The position numbers and the translations under genes were made by a program. Shown here piece after piece: positions 23,576-36,380 of a stretch of DNA of 64,000 nt (position 1 is its first letter; the number at the start of each line of letters is the position of its first letter). The notes beneath the pieces are model-generated. The model saw only the letters and a program-made list of their open reading frames with translations, was not told where the DNA came from and did no database searches. This DNA comes from Stercorarius parasiticus (taxonomy: Eukaryota; Chordata; Aves; Charadriiformes; Stercorariidae): NCBI GenBank assembly GCA_013396915.1, contig VWZL01000451.1:94498-158497 (forward strand). The letters run 5' to 3'.

Positions 23576-26500
23576 GCTGTCATCGGAGTAAAATACGTCT
23601 GTGCAAGAGTCTGCACTCTCTAAAACCAGAGCCTGAGCTGCTCTGGTTGTTGGATACTCGTGTTCTAGCCATGGAGATCCTATAAAAGTGCACGTACTTC
23701 CAACGTGTTTCGAAGGAAGACAGCTAGACTTCAGCTCAGTTCATGAAGCTTTGAAAGTACTTACCAGAGGGATTGTGGCCAATGAGGTAAGTAGAAGAAA
23801 CACCACATGTGGGTCGAGTGGGCCGAAAGTGTTCAGCAATGTTGAAGTGCTCGGTGTTGCCCCGTAAGTGGCTTTTTTTTTTTTTTTTTTTGAATGCCCA
23901 GAGTCAGAACGTTCATTATCTGGATGTTTAATTTTCAAAATTCAAATAAATTTGAGCTACACTCTGGGTTAGGATGATCTAGGAGTTGACACTTTTTAAG
24001 AGAATAATGTGTCTAAGCTCCCCTTTAGTGCCTAAGACTTTGCGGACCCTTGTGTTTTCTCTGCCACAATAAAGAGGAAACATCCACGGTATGATAAACC
24101 AATTGTCTGTCTAACCAGGAAAAACAACGTGTAGGAACTGATTCACCGAAACGGGTCCTGAATCAAGCTAAGCAGATCTGCGTATGCTGAGCTTGCTAGA
24201 GGTTCTCCGGGCGTATGACCGCTCAAGAGGAGAAACAACCTGTACGACACGTCTCCAGGTTCTGTGGTTACTCTGGGCTGTTTGTAGGCCACAGTGGCAG
24301 GTTACTCTGAGACTTCTAATACTGACATTTTACAATAATACTCAAATGCAAGTCCAAAACCCCTTTCAGGTTCTTGGAACGTGTGTTGAGATACACCTTT
24401 TTGGAACAGCACCGGCCCCAAATTTGCCGTTTAGTGGAAGGAAGTCCTTTGGCTTCAGAGTTCACCCTTAAAACCTGGAACCTGAATGTTGTGAAGTAGC
24501 CACAGGGTGGCAGTCAGGCATCAGAAGGGAAGGAGGACATCCGACCTCACTGGGAACTGAAGCCTGAGTGTTTAAAGGCTCTGATCTCGCTATTATCCTA
24601 CTTTTCTGTTCACTTAAGGTAAGTAAAAATGAAATTAATGCACATAAAAATTCATTCTCTTTGAAGATCTCTGCGGTGGATCAGATCATGAGGTAGGGGA
24701 GACTCACTAATCTTCTGCTGTTGATAATCGTTCAAAGCCAAGTGGCCGCTAAGATGGTGGTTCTGCATTTTTGAGTGTTGCATTCACATATCCTGTACTT
24801 GCATGCTCTTTTTTCTGACACGGTTTTGGCCGGTTAGGCAATGAAGTGTGTAAATTACATGGTATAAGAAGAGGTTTAATGAATAGGGTGATTGTTAAAA
24901 AAAAAAAGGGCACTGTAGCAAAGCTTATTTAGCGATGAAAAGAGAGCTTTTACACCCAAGGTGAAGCCTGTTAGTCTGTTAGTCTTCAGCCTCTTGATGG
25001 GATTTGGATGTTGGGAGAGGATATAGTCCCCAAAGACGTCCAAAGGAGCACACATCCATCAGACACTTGCGTGGGGTCTTAAAAACTGTGGTCTGAGACT
25101 CATAAGGCTTTGAGGGTTATCCAGTTAAGTGGAGTATCCTTGGACAAAGAGGTGTCTGCAGCCCAGAATAAATCACTTTTTTGAAATCAGGGAGGAACGT
25201 TCTGTGATTTTCAGCAATGGAGTAGCTGGAATTATGAAAACGTTAGGGTGATGTCAAAACAGTTAAGGTTGATGGGGCAACGGGAAGAGGAAAACGCTGA
25301 AGTTTTCCCCTTCCCAACACCCACTCGTTTTAACTTGTTAATGGTCTGGACTCGCAATCCTTGCCCAACCTGTGTGTGCTCTCGCTTCCATTATCCTGAA
25401 TTCCTCAAGAGGCGAACTGTGGTCTTTGTAGAATTTTCTCCATCTCTAGAAAAGAAGGAGAAATGAAGACGAGTTTAGATCCATAGAGGATAGATAATGA
25501 ATGCAGACGAGCCGCTCGGAACCAGGATGATTTGTTGCCTCCCAAGATAGGTTCTTTTATGGGGAATATAAAGAGATTTCTTAACAGGTCAGGTGTAGAG
25601 GACTAATGTGTTAATGCAACACCCAACATGGGTGGGGAAAGAAAGAGGATTACATTACACTGGAAGAGAGTTCATTGGCATGAATGCAGTTTCTGTGCGA
25701 TTTACGTCTGCTACAGAGACTAATATTAAGTGTTCAGAAAATGGTGAGGAGTTTCTACAAAGGAGGTTTTGAAACAGCAATAAAATATAATATACTGGTG
25801 AGTGCTTACATGAAAGGCGTATTATGATGGTGTGCTTTTGGCAAAATAGTTTGCTTCTGTGAGAAGTAGCAGTTTTGTAGAGTTGGAGGATCAAGTGATG
25901 CAATGCTTCCCCCCCACCCGGAATATTAGCTAAAAAATATACCACAATAACTAACGTATATCTAACAGTGCAATGTTAATCACTGTAATGTTCGTCTAAG
26001 GACAAAAGAGTCTTTAGAACATCAAGTTTACATGTGTCTGACACCTCCAGTAGATGCTTTAGGAATACTGTGGAATATTCTCGACGTTCTAGGAATACAT
26101 GGTGAAAATTGCCCTTCCATTTTGGTTGCTGGAGGCTTCGTTTCACAGGTTCTGCAACACAATGGTAGCAGACGCGTGATGCTTGCCAGCCAGCCACAAA
26201 GTCTTCCGGGTCTTGTTGAGATGGGAAAGCTGGAAAAGGTCTCGCATGGTGAATGCAAAACAGCGTTTGATCCCCAGAGGCAAAGATATAGAGGAATATC
26301 CTAATACAGAGGAAGCTGTCAGGCCAAAGGTCTGACTGATCCAGAGCAGTCCACCTTGTCTCTGGTCACAAGAACGAGCTTGGCTCTTTGATTTTTGCAG
26401 CTATTCCTTTGAGCTCTTGCCAGTTTGGTGATTTTTTTTATCTATGCATACATATGTTATTTATTTTTTTTGGAGGGGCAGTCCTGCACGCTTACAAAGA

Positions 26501-29500
26501 GTGCACGAGCAATTCAGTTTTCTAGAACAAATTTGTTTCCTTACTTGTCGCTGAGACATCCTTGCTTCGCTGAGACATCCACCCCAAGAAACGAGGTCTC
26601 TCTGCATCCTTTGAATCATGCTCACCGTGTCTTGAAGGATAGGTTATTGCTGTTAATGCGTAAAAAGGAGGTCAAATGTTTGTACCATTAAAAATAGAAA
26701 GAAACGTGCTTCACGCAGCTCTGGTTGGTTTTAAGTGCGTTTGTAACTTGTCCGGTGCTCAAAAAGCTACTTGATAGCCAAGCAAGTGAGCAGAAGCACA
26801 TAGCCTGATGCTTCCCCTGCAAAAACAGGAGGCTCTTAGCAGAGTATTTTTTGTGGTTGTTCCTTCCATTTTGGAGCTCTTTCTGCTAGAGGCTGGGTTT
26901 CGTACTGTTTTGCCTCTACTGCCAATGTGCTCCTTTTTTCCCCATCTCCTTCTTCCCCCTTAGACCTTTTGGGATGAACATGAGTGCTTCTAAAACAATG
27001 GTTTAGTACATAGCCAGATAGAATGATAACTTCTTCTGGCAAGAAAAGATGCAAATGTCTTAACAATTGAGTCTGAATTCCTTTCCAAGATCATCTCGCA
27101 ATCGGTTATGAAAAAGAAACAAGATGAAGTAATAAACGGTGGATGTTGCCCAAGTAAAAGAAAAGGCGAATGAAGATGCTGCCAATAAGCTCAGGTTATG
27201 TCTTGGTCATTTTGAGGTTCTCTTTATTTGATTTCCTCTTATCCCCTCATCCAAGAGGAAGATCAGAAACACCTGACTTCATTTGAAACTAGAAAGCTAC
27301 AAATATTTCTGTCTTGAGCAAATATTCCAAAGAAATAGAGGAATGAAGGAGGGGGAAAGGCCTGCTGGAGTCTAATTCAGATTCAAGAACAGACATTCTG
27401 AGTAGTTGGTTCATGTTATGATCTATGTATTATAGATAACTTCTAATTCTTGAAGAAAACTCTTCTTCTGAGAGAACAACAACATCACTTTAACAAAGAT
27501 AGTCACAACCTGTAACTGCTGTGAGGCAGAACATGTCAAGGCAGGGAAGGACTAGGATAGATTCCTAAACTTTGTGTAATCAGACACAAGACTGGAGGCA
27601 GAACAGGTGGAAATTTTTTTTCTGAATATAAAAAAAAGAGAATTTGCAAAATTGCCAAAGTCGTATCAAAGCAATAGGAGTCGTCAGGATTCACTTCTGT
27701 CTTAGTTTGTTTAAGATTTTTGGACTGGAGGAACTGAATCCATGGTGTACTCCAGCCTGTTGTACCCGTCAATGAAGAACACGTCAGAGAGAACCAGGAT
27801 GATATCTGGCTCAGGAGGAGAAGGAGTTGGGACTTTCTGTAATATGGGAGGAAAGCAGGATTGCCTTGGCAGTGCCTCAGTCCTCAAAAGCTATCTTGGG
27901 GGGGTGTAAAATTCTTACTCGTGCTTTTGAAGAATGAATAAGGCTCAGACCATTTGCTGTAGAATTAACCGTCCTTGGGAAGCTGACTACCTGACAGATG
28001 GAGGTTCTAGTCTCAGGGTTAAAATGGGATCTAGCACGTTGCCTTCTTGATTAAAATGGGTAGTGGCTGAACTTCTCATCATAAGACAGACCTACGTGTC
28101 CCATATATGAATCTAAAAAGCCATATACCTACTCCATGCTGCCTCAAATGCTAGGGTAGCACTGACGTCAGAGTTTCTCCAGGGGTGAAGAGGTCTGTGC
28201 AGTCACGTTTACTGAATGCGGCAGCTACCCCAGGAGGCTACATACTTTATGGGGACCCTGGATGGAGAAAGTGGAAATAGATTGACATTGGACAGGCCCT
28301 GCTCCTGCAAAAGGGAGCACCTGATGGTCTGAAGCATGGTCACTAGATTGCCTAGACGATGCCTGTCCAATATACATTTGATTGACCGGATATGAAAGCT
28401 CCTCATAGCCATTCTAGGAGGAAGTGTCACACAGAGGCAGGATGCCGTATGGTTTTCAAAATTTAAAGAGAATTGCACCATAGTTGTTGGAGACACATCC
28501 AGAACTATAATCAATTTGACGTTGCCTAAAAACTGTCTCAACAGAGGAAAGCTATAGTCAATGAGAACTCAGGAACAAACACAAAGAAGACTAGGAACAG
28601 GACAGGAATGGGGTGTAACTTCCATGTATGAACTCCAAACTGGAGAGTCACGAGGTTGCTTACAAGGATTGTAGGTATTTGCCTTGAGCATTTTGCTGCT
28701 GCTTGACCATTTTCCTTTATCAGCCAGACATTCGCGTACAGATCTGGAGTCTCCTTTGGCCCTTGAAATTGAGCCACTCTCAAGACTAGCTTGATGCTGA
28801 AGACCTGTGAGGCCATGCTGGGATCAGATGAAAGCACCGTCCATTGGCAATTCCTTCTCTTAAATATTCTTGTAATTCTAACACAGAAGGGCGTATGTTC
28901 TTGTTCTTGGAACCAAACTCCGGCTGGAGTCTTCTTGTAGGCAACTCTTGACCAATGCTGAGCTATGTGTCAGCCCTCTTAGGCATATAAACACACTGCT
29001 CACCTGCATCTGAAAGCACTTCAGCATGCTTCTCTTTTTTTTTTTTCAGAGAGGTGCAGCCAATTTGCCTCATTAGCCAATGATAGTTCTTACCAAAAAA
29101 AAGAAAAAAATTAAAAGCAAAACAAATGCAACAGAAAAAGACCAAGCAGTTGGTACTGCTGCAGTCTAGGGTTCCTGGGTCCTGACCGTGCACCACCTCT
29201 GCCCTTGCACGTTTGCCACATACCGTGGAGTATCTAGAAATGCATCCGTAACTCATTCCGTCTTTGTCTGAAGTGGTAGAGTAGCTTGTGGCTAAAAGTT
29301 ATGATCTGCCACCAGAGGGAAAAGAACTGGCAGGTAGGAGTCTAAGCCCCAGCTTAGCTACACTGGACTTGAGCCTTTGCTGCTTTTATTGAAGACCAAA
29401 GTTTGAAAAAGGAAAGAAACTAATCATTACCGTCAGCTAGAGTAAGGAGCTCTGACATGAGTGTGGAGGAGTCTTGGAGTATAAAATCTTTATGGGATTT

Positions 29501-29514
29501 ATGTCCTCAGGTTT
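23576..29514. other. Intergenic region between the two desaturase genes, left part
   Basis: No recognisable gene. It contains a T-run at 23.87 kb, a 19-nt spaced duplication of tcgctgagacatcc at 26548 and 26567, and a cluster of unidentified minus-strand open frames at 28.2-28.84 kb, discussed in the findings. Confidence 0.5.
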
Positions 29515-29752
29515 CTCCAGGGGAGGTTTAGGATGGATATTAGGAACAATTTCTTGATGGAAAGGGTTGTCAAGCATTGGACCAGGCTGCCCAGGGCAGT
29601 GGTGGAGTCGCCATCCCTGGAGGGATTTCAAAGCCGGGCAGACGTGGTGCTGAGGGACATGGGTTAGTGGTGGGTTTGGCAGTGTTGGGTTGATGGTTGG
29701 ACTTGATGATCTAAAAAGGTCCCTTCCAACCTGGGCGATTCTACGATTCTAA
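29515..29752 (+). repeat. CR1 LINE 3' fragment
   Basis: Contains ggggaggtttaggatggata, agggcagtggtggagtc and ggtcccttccaacctgg, ending gattctacgattcta. It is the last CR1 in + orientation in the window. Confidence 0.9.
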
Positions 29753-31239
29753 AGCAAGTAGCAAAACCTTCCTCAGCCATATAGGTGAAAAATATGACTG
29801 ACTTCCTTGTGGAGAAGGTAGGACGTAGAAGTTTAAGGCTGATGCACACCTCTGAGTCAAAATGCATATGTTGCCCTGCTAGGAATATACGCTGCAATAT
29901 GTGTCCGAGGAAGGAAGGTGAAGGCCGGAGAACTGAATTATGGTCAAAGAGTGCGGGAGGCAAGTTGTTGCAGGATGGTATGTTGCAGAAGTTGGAAGGT
30001 GGCCCAAGACCCACAGGAAGGACAGAAGGAAGGTGCTCTGTGCGTAGGCTGTGGAACCACTGTGGGTGTTTTAATCCCTGCTTATGCCACGTTGTTCCTA
30101 ATTGGTGTTGCACAAGTCATCTATTAAAAAAACTTTCAAGCACAGTCACCTTTTGTAGAGTTTTTCTTTTGTGGACGCACAATTGCGGGTGGCCAGAGCA
30201 TTCAGAAATGTGGCTGTAATCAGCGGGTGCTCTCCACCGAACACAGAAAATGCTGCAAAAATGCTGACTAGTCTGAAAAAAACCAACCCCAAGTATATGG
30301 CAGTGGGAAAACAAAATGGGTTTGTTTACAGGCATTTAACAATTTTAGCTCAAAACATGCTGTGTCTTATTTCTTCTTTGTAACAATATGTGTGCTGCTT
30401 GAGAGAGGGGCTTTTTAACAGCTGTTAGATTTTGAATTCATAATTTCGGATCAGCTGAATTTAGATCTTAAAGCCACGGAAGAGCCCCTGGGGTTCTGAT
30501 TTCTTTGAAGCTGGAGGATCCGAAGGGTATATTTCATAGGAATCGCAGGTTAAAACAGGACACACAAACCTGAAAAGTCCCCGGTGATTGTTGAAGAGAT
30601 TAATATCGTCCCTGTTTAAAAAGACTTTGGGGTGTGTAATTACAGATGGTGTGTGTGTGAGAAGGTCACATCAGAATTGCGATAGCAAATCGCGTCAAGT
30701 TTTACAGCTTCATTGTGCAGCATTGCAGCATCTTCCGTGTAGGGGTTTTTTGTAACTTAGTCAGAAATGCAAGAGATTTATATAATATAGTTCATTGTCT
30801 TAATGCAACTTATTGTTCCATGGGGAGTTTTAGATGGGAAGGTTCGCAGTGCTTGTTATAGAACCTAATTTTACCCCTCATTATAATTAACATCCATCTT
30901 GGGTTTTTTTTATTGTTTACCCGTAAAATGCAACCCAAAGCTAGGAGGGAAAGCAAAGTTTGTCACCTCACAAATGGCAGTATTGCACAGGTGTTTTTTT
31001 CTCTTTTGCAAAGGATCTAGAGATAGCTTTCACAGAGGAAAAATCCCATGTGTTAGTTTAGTACTGATACCTGGATTAAGGAATGAAACAAAGTTTATCA
31101 AGACTTTGAATATCTGAGCAAACTCAAGGCAGTGAAGAGGAGAGGGCTTCCATTGCCAACTTGACTCAACTTGACTCTGTGCCCTACAAAGGAAAGCTTC
31201 GTTTCGCTTCTGATTTCTCTTCCCATTTCTGAAAGTACA

Positions 31240-31590
31240 CGATCACGGAATTTCGCGGAATTTTTCGGAGTCGGAAGGGACCTCTAGAGATCATCTAGTC
31301 CGACTCCCCTGCTAAAGCAGGATTGCCCAGAGCACATTACTCAGGACTGCATCCAAGCGGGTCTTGAAAGTCTCCAGAGAAGGGGACTCCACAACCTCCC
31401 TGGGCAGCCTGTGCCAGCGCTCTGTCACCCTCACCGTAAAGAAGTTTTTTCTCATATTTGTTTGGAACTTCCTGTGTTCCAGCTTGTGCCCGTTACCCCT
31501 CGTCCTGTTACCAGGAACCACCAAAAAGAGTCTGGCTTCACCCTCCTTAAACCCGCCCTTTTTTCCTTTTGATGTTCCTGAGAAGTAGCC
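31240..31590 (-). repeat. CR1 LINE fragment, minus strand
   Basis: It starts with degenerate octamers (cacggaatttcgcggaat), then gtcggaagggacctctagag, followed by cctccctgggcagcc and gttacccctcgtcctgttac. About 350 nt, older and more diverged than the copies on the left. Confidence 0.88.
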
Positions 31591-34500
31591 CCAGCTGAGC
31601 TACAGGGTCATGCCTCATTAATTCAGAATATACTGAAAAAAGGAAATCCTGGGCCTTTTCTCCTCCTGACTGACATGGCACCTTTTAATCTTTTTCTCGA
31701 GCAAGTAATTACTGAACTTTTTTTTCCCCAAAACATTTCTTCAAAACAAAATTTTGCGGTCTGCAAAAGTTATTGTCCCTTAAAAAGATTCGAGAGGTGC
31801 TTCAGAATGTTGCCTTGTCCTGGATTATGGATTCTCAATCAAATTTTTTCCTGGAGAGGAAATAATTTTAACAATTTCAGTTTCCTTTGCTGTTTGGAAA
31901 GAGACATGTCATAAAAGAGAGTCTTGAATGAGGATCCATGAAATCCAAGAAGGACCACAGGCTCTGTCTACAGGAGTGGGAGCAGACGGATGCAGGCTGA
32001 AGCCACCTTAGGGCAGAGCATCCATGAGTCCTCCACAAAGGCAAGGTGCTGTTCCAGCATGGCTTCAGACCAGCCAGGGAAGGGCAGAGAGACTCAGGTT
32101 TGGCTATATAGATAAGTGCGGCTGTAATTGTAGGTGCTTACCTCCAAGGTCACGCTTCTCCAGCTCTCTCTACTGTTGACATCTAACCCTGGAGACATGT
32201 ACAACCCATAGCTATCTGTCTGTCTTATGTCTAAGTTCTCCTTCTGGGTGAGACTGTACAGCTCGTAAAGTAGATGTTCTTCATCCAGTCTTGCCCAGGA
32301 GCCTCACTTGGTAGGTATTCTCACCGCACGCGTGACAGGCTCCATGCGAAATTTAGTTTTTGTAGAAAAGGTGGTCAAAAGAACCATAGGCGGCATCCTG
32401 TATGACAAAATTACTCAGAACTTAGAGGGCTTCTCTAGAACAGGAGATTTTCTTAGAAACTAGATGCCTCGGTGTATCGTAGTACTTGATTTTTTTCTGG
32501 ACCACTCTGTGCCGTGCCGGTTTATCTCCAGTGGATTAGAGCAAGCGTTTATGCAAACATTTACATGATACTGGGTAAAAATGTTGCTGCAATAACTACC
32601 AGTTCAGCAGTCTCATACCGGCCTTCTGGAAATCTGGAAAACAGTGTCAAGTGCCTTTGCAAGGAGCCTCTTAGTCACAAAAGCGGCGATGTAGAAGAGC
32701 TCTGTGCACGTGTACTACCTCCCAGATGCATATGACATGGATTTTGGCAGGTGTGTGGGTAGCTCTTGCAGAACACCAAGTATGGTGTAAATTCACGTTA
32801 ACTGATTTCTCAATAGCTTCCCTGGGTGAGCACGTCTGTGGCTTTCACTATCTATCTGGGCTTCTCCATGCAACTCCGAAATATGTTTGGCGACGTGGAT
32901 AACGTAGACAGAGTCAGGTTCTGCTTTCCGATTGGGAAAGGACTTGTTTGAGGCTTTTTAATGTAATGTGATATCGATGGGCGACCCTCTGGATGGGAGA
33001 TGATGCTAAATGAATTCAGAGCTGAAATACCATGCACACTGTTAATATGGAGGACAGTTATCTTTGAGATCCCAAACTTGATTATTCTGAGTAACGACAG
33101 TGGGTTGGTGGATACTGGCACCCACCGTGTGTGTTAACAGTGAAAGTCAGGGTTACTGACTTTGTGTGTACGGGCAGAGACATCCCCTATTTGTTCACTC
33201 CAATATGTTCCTGGCTCTGTATCCTCCAGCTCCTTGTAGACCAGAGTCTAAACGCACATTTTTGTCTACTTCTTTTCAGGCAGCTGCAACGTTTACAAGT
33301 CTGCACAGAAGACGGTAGGAAGGGGTTTGGTTTTTTTTTTGGTAACTTCAGCCAGCTATGGAGTCACTTGAAATTTTTTTCATCTGTATAAAAAAACCCA
33401 CATACGCAGAAATTTGCAATAACTATTGCATATTTTATTACCACCTCAAGAACCGAACATGATTTATGTAAGACTCTACACAGATTCCACGCTAGAACAT
33501 GAGCACATCGTTAGTGTGGACACTCTTAGCTTTTATTTAGAGCAAGAGAAAGGGTTACAAAATGCAATGTGACAGCACAGTAGAAATTATTCCTCCCATT
33601 TTTTTATCATTGCCTTCTAATGAAAGCCAATAGTCACATTTCTCTCTTACCTAGGGTGGTTCAACCATTGCCACATGTCAGGGACTTTAAACGGTTGTTT
33701 TGAGCTTGACTGAATGATTTGCAAGATGCTACATGATTTAAAGAACTAGAATTGCATAATTTACCATTCTGTGTCAGCCAGAAAGTCTACCCGCTCCACG
33801 CAGGGCTGAGGGCAAGGCAGGTGTCTCTGCTGCGTGAGATCTCAGCTGTCTCTATCCAGCTGGTTTTGGGCTTCTGTTAATTCACTGGGAAACGCGAGGA
33901 AGACAAAACCCAAGACTTTGTTTGGCCAATGTTTGGCCAAACCTTTGCCCCTGTGTTTGCAGTCTGAGACTCGAACAGTTTGCTGAGAACGATCATTGTA
34001 AGTTGACAAGCTTCATGGTCACTTATAGCACAAATACCCAACTCCATTCCAGAGTCCCTTAAGGACAAACTCTTCAAAATAAAGTTATTCTATAGAATTT
34101 AAATGGTGCTTTTTTCTTGATGCAGAGGCTTGTCAGATCATCTCTGCTTTGATGAGCTCTCGCCTAGGCTTCTTGCATGCCATCTGCTTGGGAGACAGGG
34201 AACGCAGCCATAATTTCACCTCACCCTGCTGACGTACCTTGGTGAAGAACCTGGTTTTGCTTTCTTGTCTTTCTGTCCTTCCTGAAATCTGCAGCTCCAG
34301 CTGAGGTTTTTTTCCAGTCCTTCTCAGAACTGGGAGCTCATCACAACAACCCCGTGTCTTTGAATCACAGTATGGGATTCGCCTGCGAAACTCACTGTCA
34401 CAGGAGGTAGTTGAGACCTAGAACTTGTTACGTTTCAGGCAGGGACTGGGCATTGTCGTACACAGTATTTGTGGTTATAAACATAATGTATTTATAAACA

Positions 34501-34984
34501 TAAATGCAAAGTTTGGGATAAGGTGGAAAACTCATGATTTGGGATTTAACTCAGTATTGCATTATAAAGGGGTAGGATGGGAACCTAATGAGGACAGACT
34601 GTACCATATCTGCCTGCCGCTCGTACCTTCCTCAAAAGCACCCAAGGCCAGTAATTTTGCATTAAAAAAAAAAAAAAAATACAAGATTAAGAGGATCCTA
34701 AATCTGAAGTCAGGCAATATTTCATATATGTGGGCTTAGTTTTTTCTGGGTCACCTGCAAAATCGGTGTGACTTCGTAGGAAGTGTAGCATTGCCTTCTC
34801 TGTGCTGTTTATTACAACTGAGAACTCCTACCTCTTTACTGCACAGCTGACCCTCTCTGAACATCAGAGGTATTTAGGCTTTGGCTCTACAAGACTAATA
34901 TTTCAGTGAGGTTAATTATGTAAACAGCGCCATTAAACATAGTTTTAGAAACTCCTGATCTACAGCCAAACTTGGTGTTAACAG

Positions 34985-35018
34985 TTGTTGTTGTTGTTGT
35001 TATTATTATTATAATAAT
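34985..35018 (+). repeat. Microsatellite (TTG)n(TTA)n
   Basis: Five TTG units pass into TTA units and then ATA units; a compound trinucleotide microsatellite in the A-B intergenic region. Confidence 0.85.
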
Positions 35019-36061
35019 TCTCAACACCAAAATCTTTTAATGACTGTTGTTGGCTTACGAATGAATGAATTGAACAATGAGATGACTGAATGATTGGAGT
35101 ATACACAGGGAAACCCTGAAAGCAACTGCATGCAAAGTCTTGCCAATGTGCAAGCTAAATTAGCTAGAGACAAAGAATGTTTTCTTGATGCGTTCTTTCT
35201 TTAGTCTCATCTGGTGCTATTTTGATCAACAATGCTTTTAGTTAAGACAGACACATGAATTCAGCCTGTCGGGGTCAGCACAGAAAATTACAAAGACCAA
35301 GGACAACCCGAAGTTTGGGTAGTGACGAGACCGTTAGAGATACCTTGTGGAGAGATTGCAGACCTCGGAGCACTCCGCTGTTTTCACTACGCCAGTGTAC
35401 GAGCTGGCTCGATGCCTTGAAGGCAGGAATTACAGTTGAACGAGAGATGTTAGCAAACATATTTCACAGCAGCTTTTGGCTCCGCACACAAGCTCCTCTA
35501 CAGCTTTACATTTTGGCGCCGCGTGACATGCTAAAGCTCCATTGTATGGTAAATGCAGGATTTCCTGATATTAATGACCGACGAAAGGATTACAGGATGC
35601 TGACAGTACTTCAGTTTTCTAAGGAGGTTACTGAATATTTGCTGCAGAGGAGCTGCCCACCGCCTTGCTCGGGTTTCTCTTCTGGCTAACCCCCATATTG
35701 ACTCAGCAGTACGGAAGCAAGTTAACAGCTTACCTTACCCAGCTCCTAACGCTCTATGAAGGTGCTCACTTAATAGTCCTTTCTGTCATTTTGCCATCCC
35801 GTTTAACTGAATAACAGATAATCTTCCTAAGTTTTTCTATTTATGCATATTTTTATTCAGTGAAGTGTTCTACAGCTCTCATGAGTAATCAGACCTTCCA
35901 AAGGCAACTCAGAAACGACAAGAAGGAACAGGGCTTTTATTCAAGGGTGTGTCGGAGTGTCTGGTGTGAATGTGGAAGAGGAGGGAGTTATGGAAGGGTG
36001 TGTTTGGGCCCGGGGAGCCAACCAGCCCTAGAAGCACAGGGAGTGGCTCAGTGTGGGACTG

Positions 36062-36066
36062 TATAA
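36062..36066 (+). promoter_or_regulatory. Candidate TATA box of gene B
   Basis: TATAA within gactgtataacggg lies 96 nt before the gene B start codon, placing a start site near 36090. There is no CpG island here. Untranslated upstream exons cannot be excluded. Confidence 0.35.
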
Positions 36067-36161
36067 CGGGCAGGCGGAGATGGTTCACCCTCTGCCTGGA
36101 CACAGTGCTGCAAAGCTTAGACTAGTGAATCTCAGAGCTGACTGCGCACCTACCAGCACAG

Positions 36162-36380
36162 ATGGCTCCACAGACCGGCTCCACTGAAAAGAAGACACCA
36201 CCTGTTTCTGCCTTTCTACAGCTTTTCACCTGGGAAGACATCAGAATCCACAATGGCCGTGGTCAAGGTCAGGAGCAATGGCTGGTGATTGACAGGAAGG
36301 TTTATGATGTCAGCAAGTTTTCCAAACACCACCCGGGAGGCAGCCGAGTTATTAGCCACTATGCTGGTCAAGACGCTACG
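36162..36380 (+). CDS. Gene B exon 1: cytochrome b5 core
   Basis: The exon encodes 73 residues, eight more than gene A. It begins [14 protein letters not shown], which resembles the MAP start of mammalian FADS1 more than gene A does. It then carries LFTWEDI and [17 protein letters not shown]. Unlike gene A exon 1 it is not CpG-rich. The donor is gtaaga. Confidence 0.88.

Larger units (their letters stand above)
29753..36061. other. Intergenic region between the two desaturase genes, right part
   Basis: Holds one CR1 fragment and a microsatellite. The 144-codon frame at 35255-35689 is not recognised and has no domain I can name. Otherwise nothing is seen. Confidence 0.5.
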
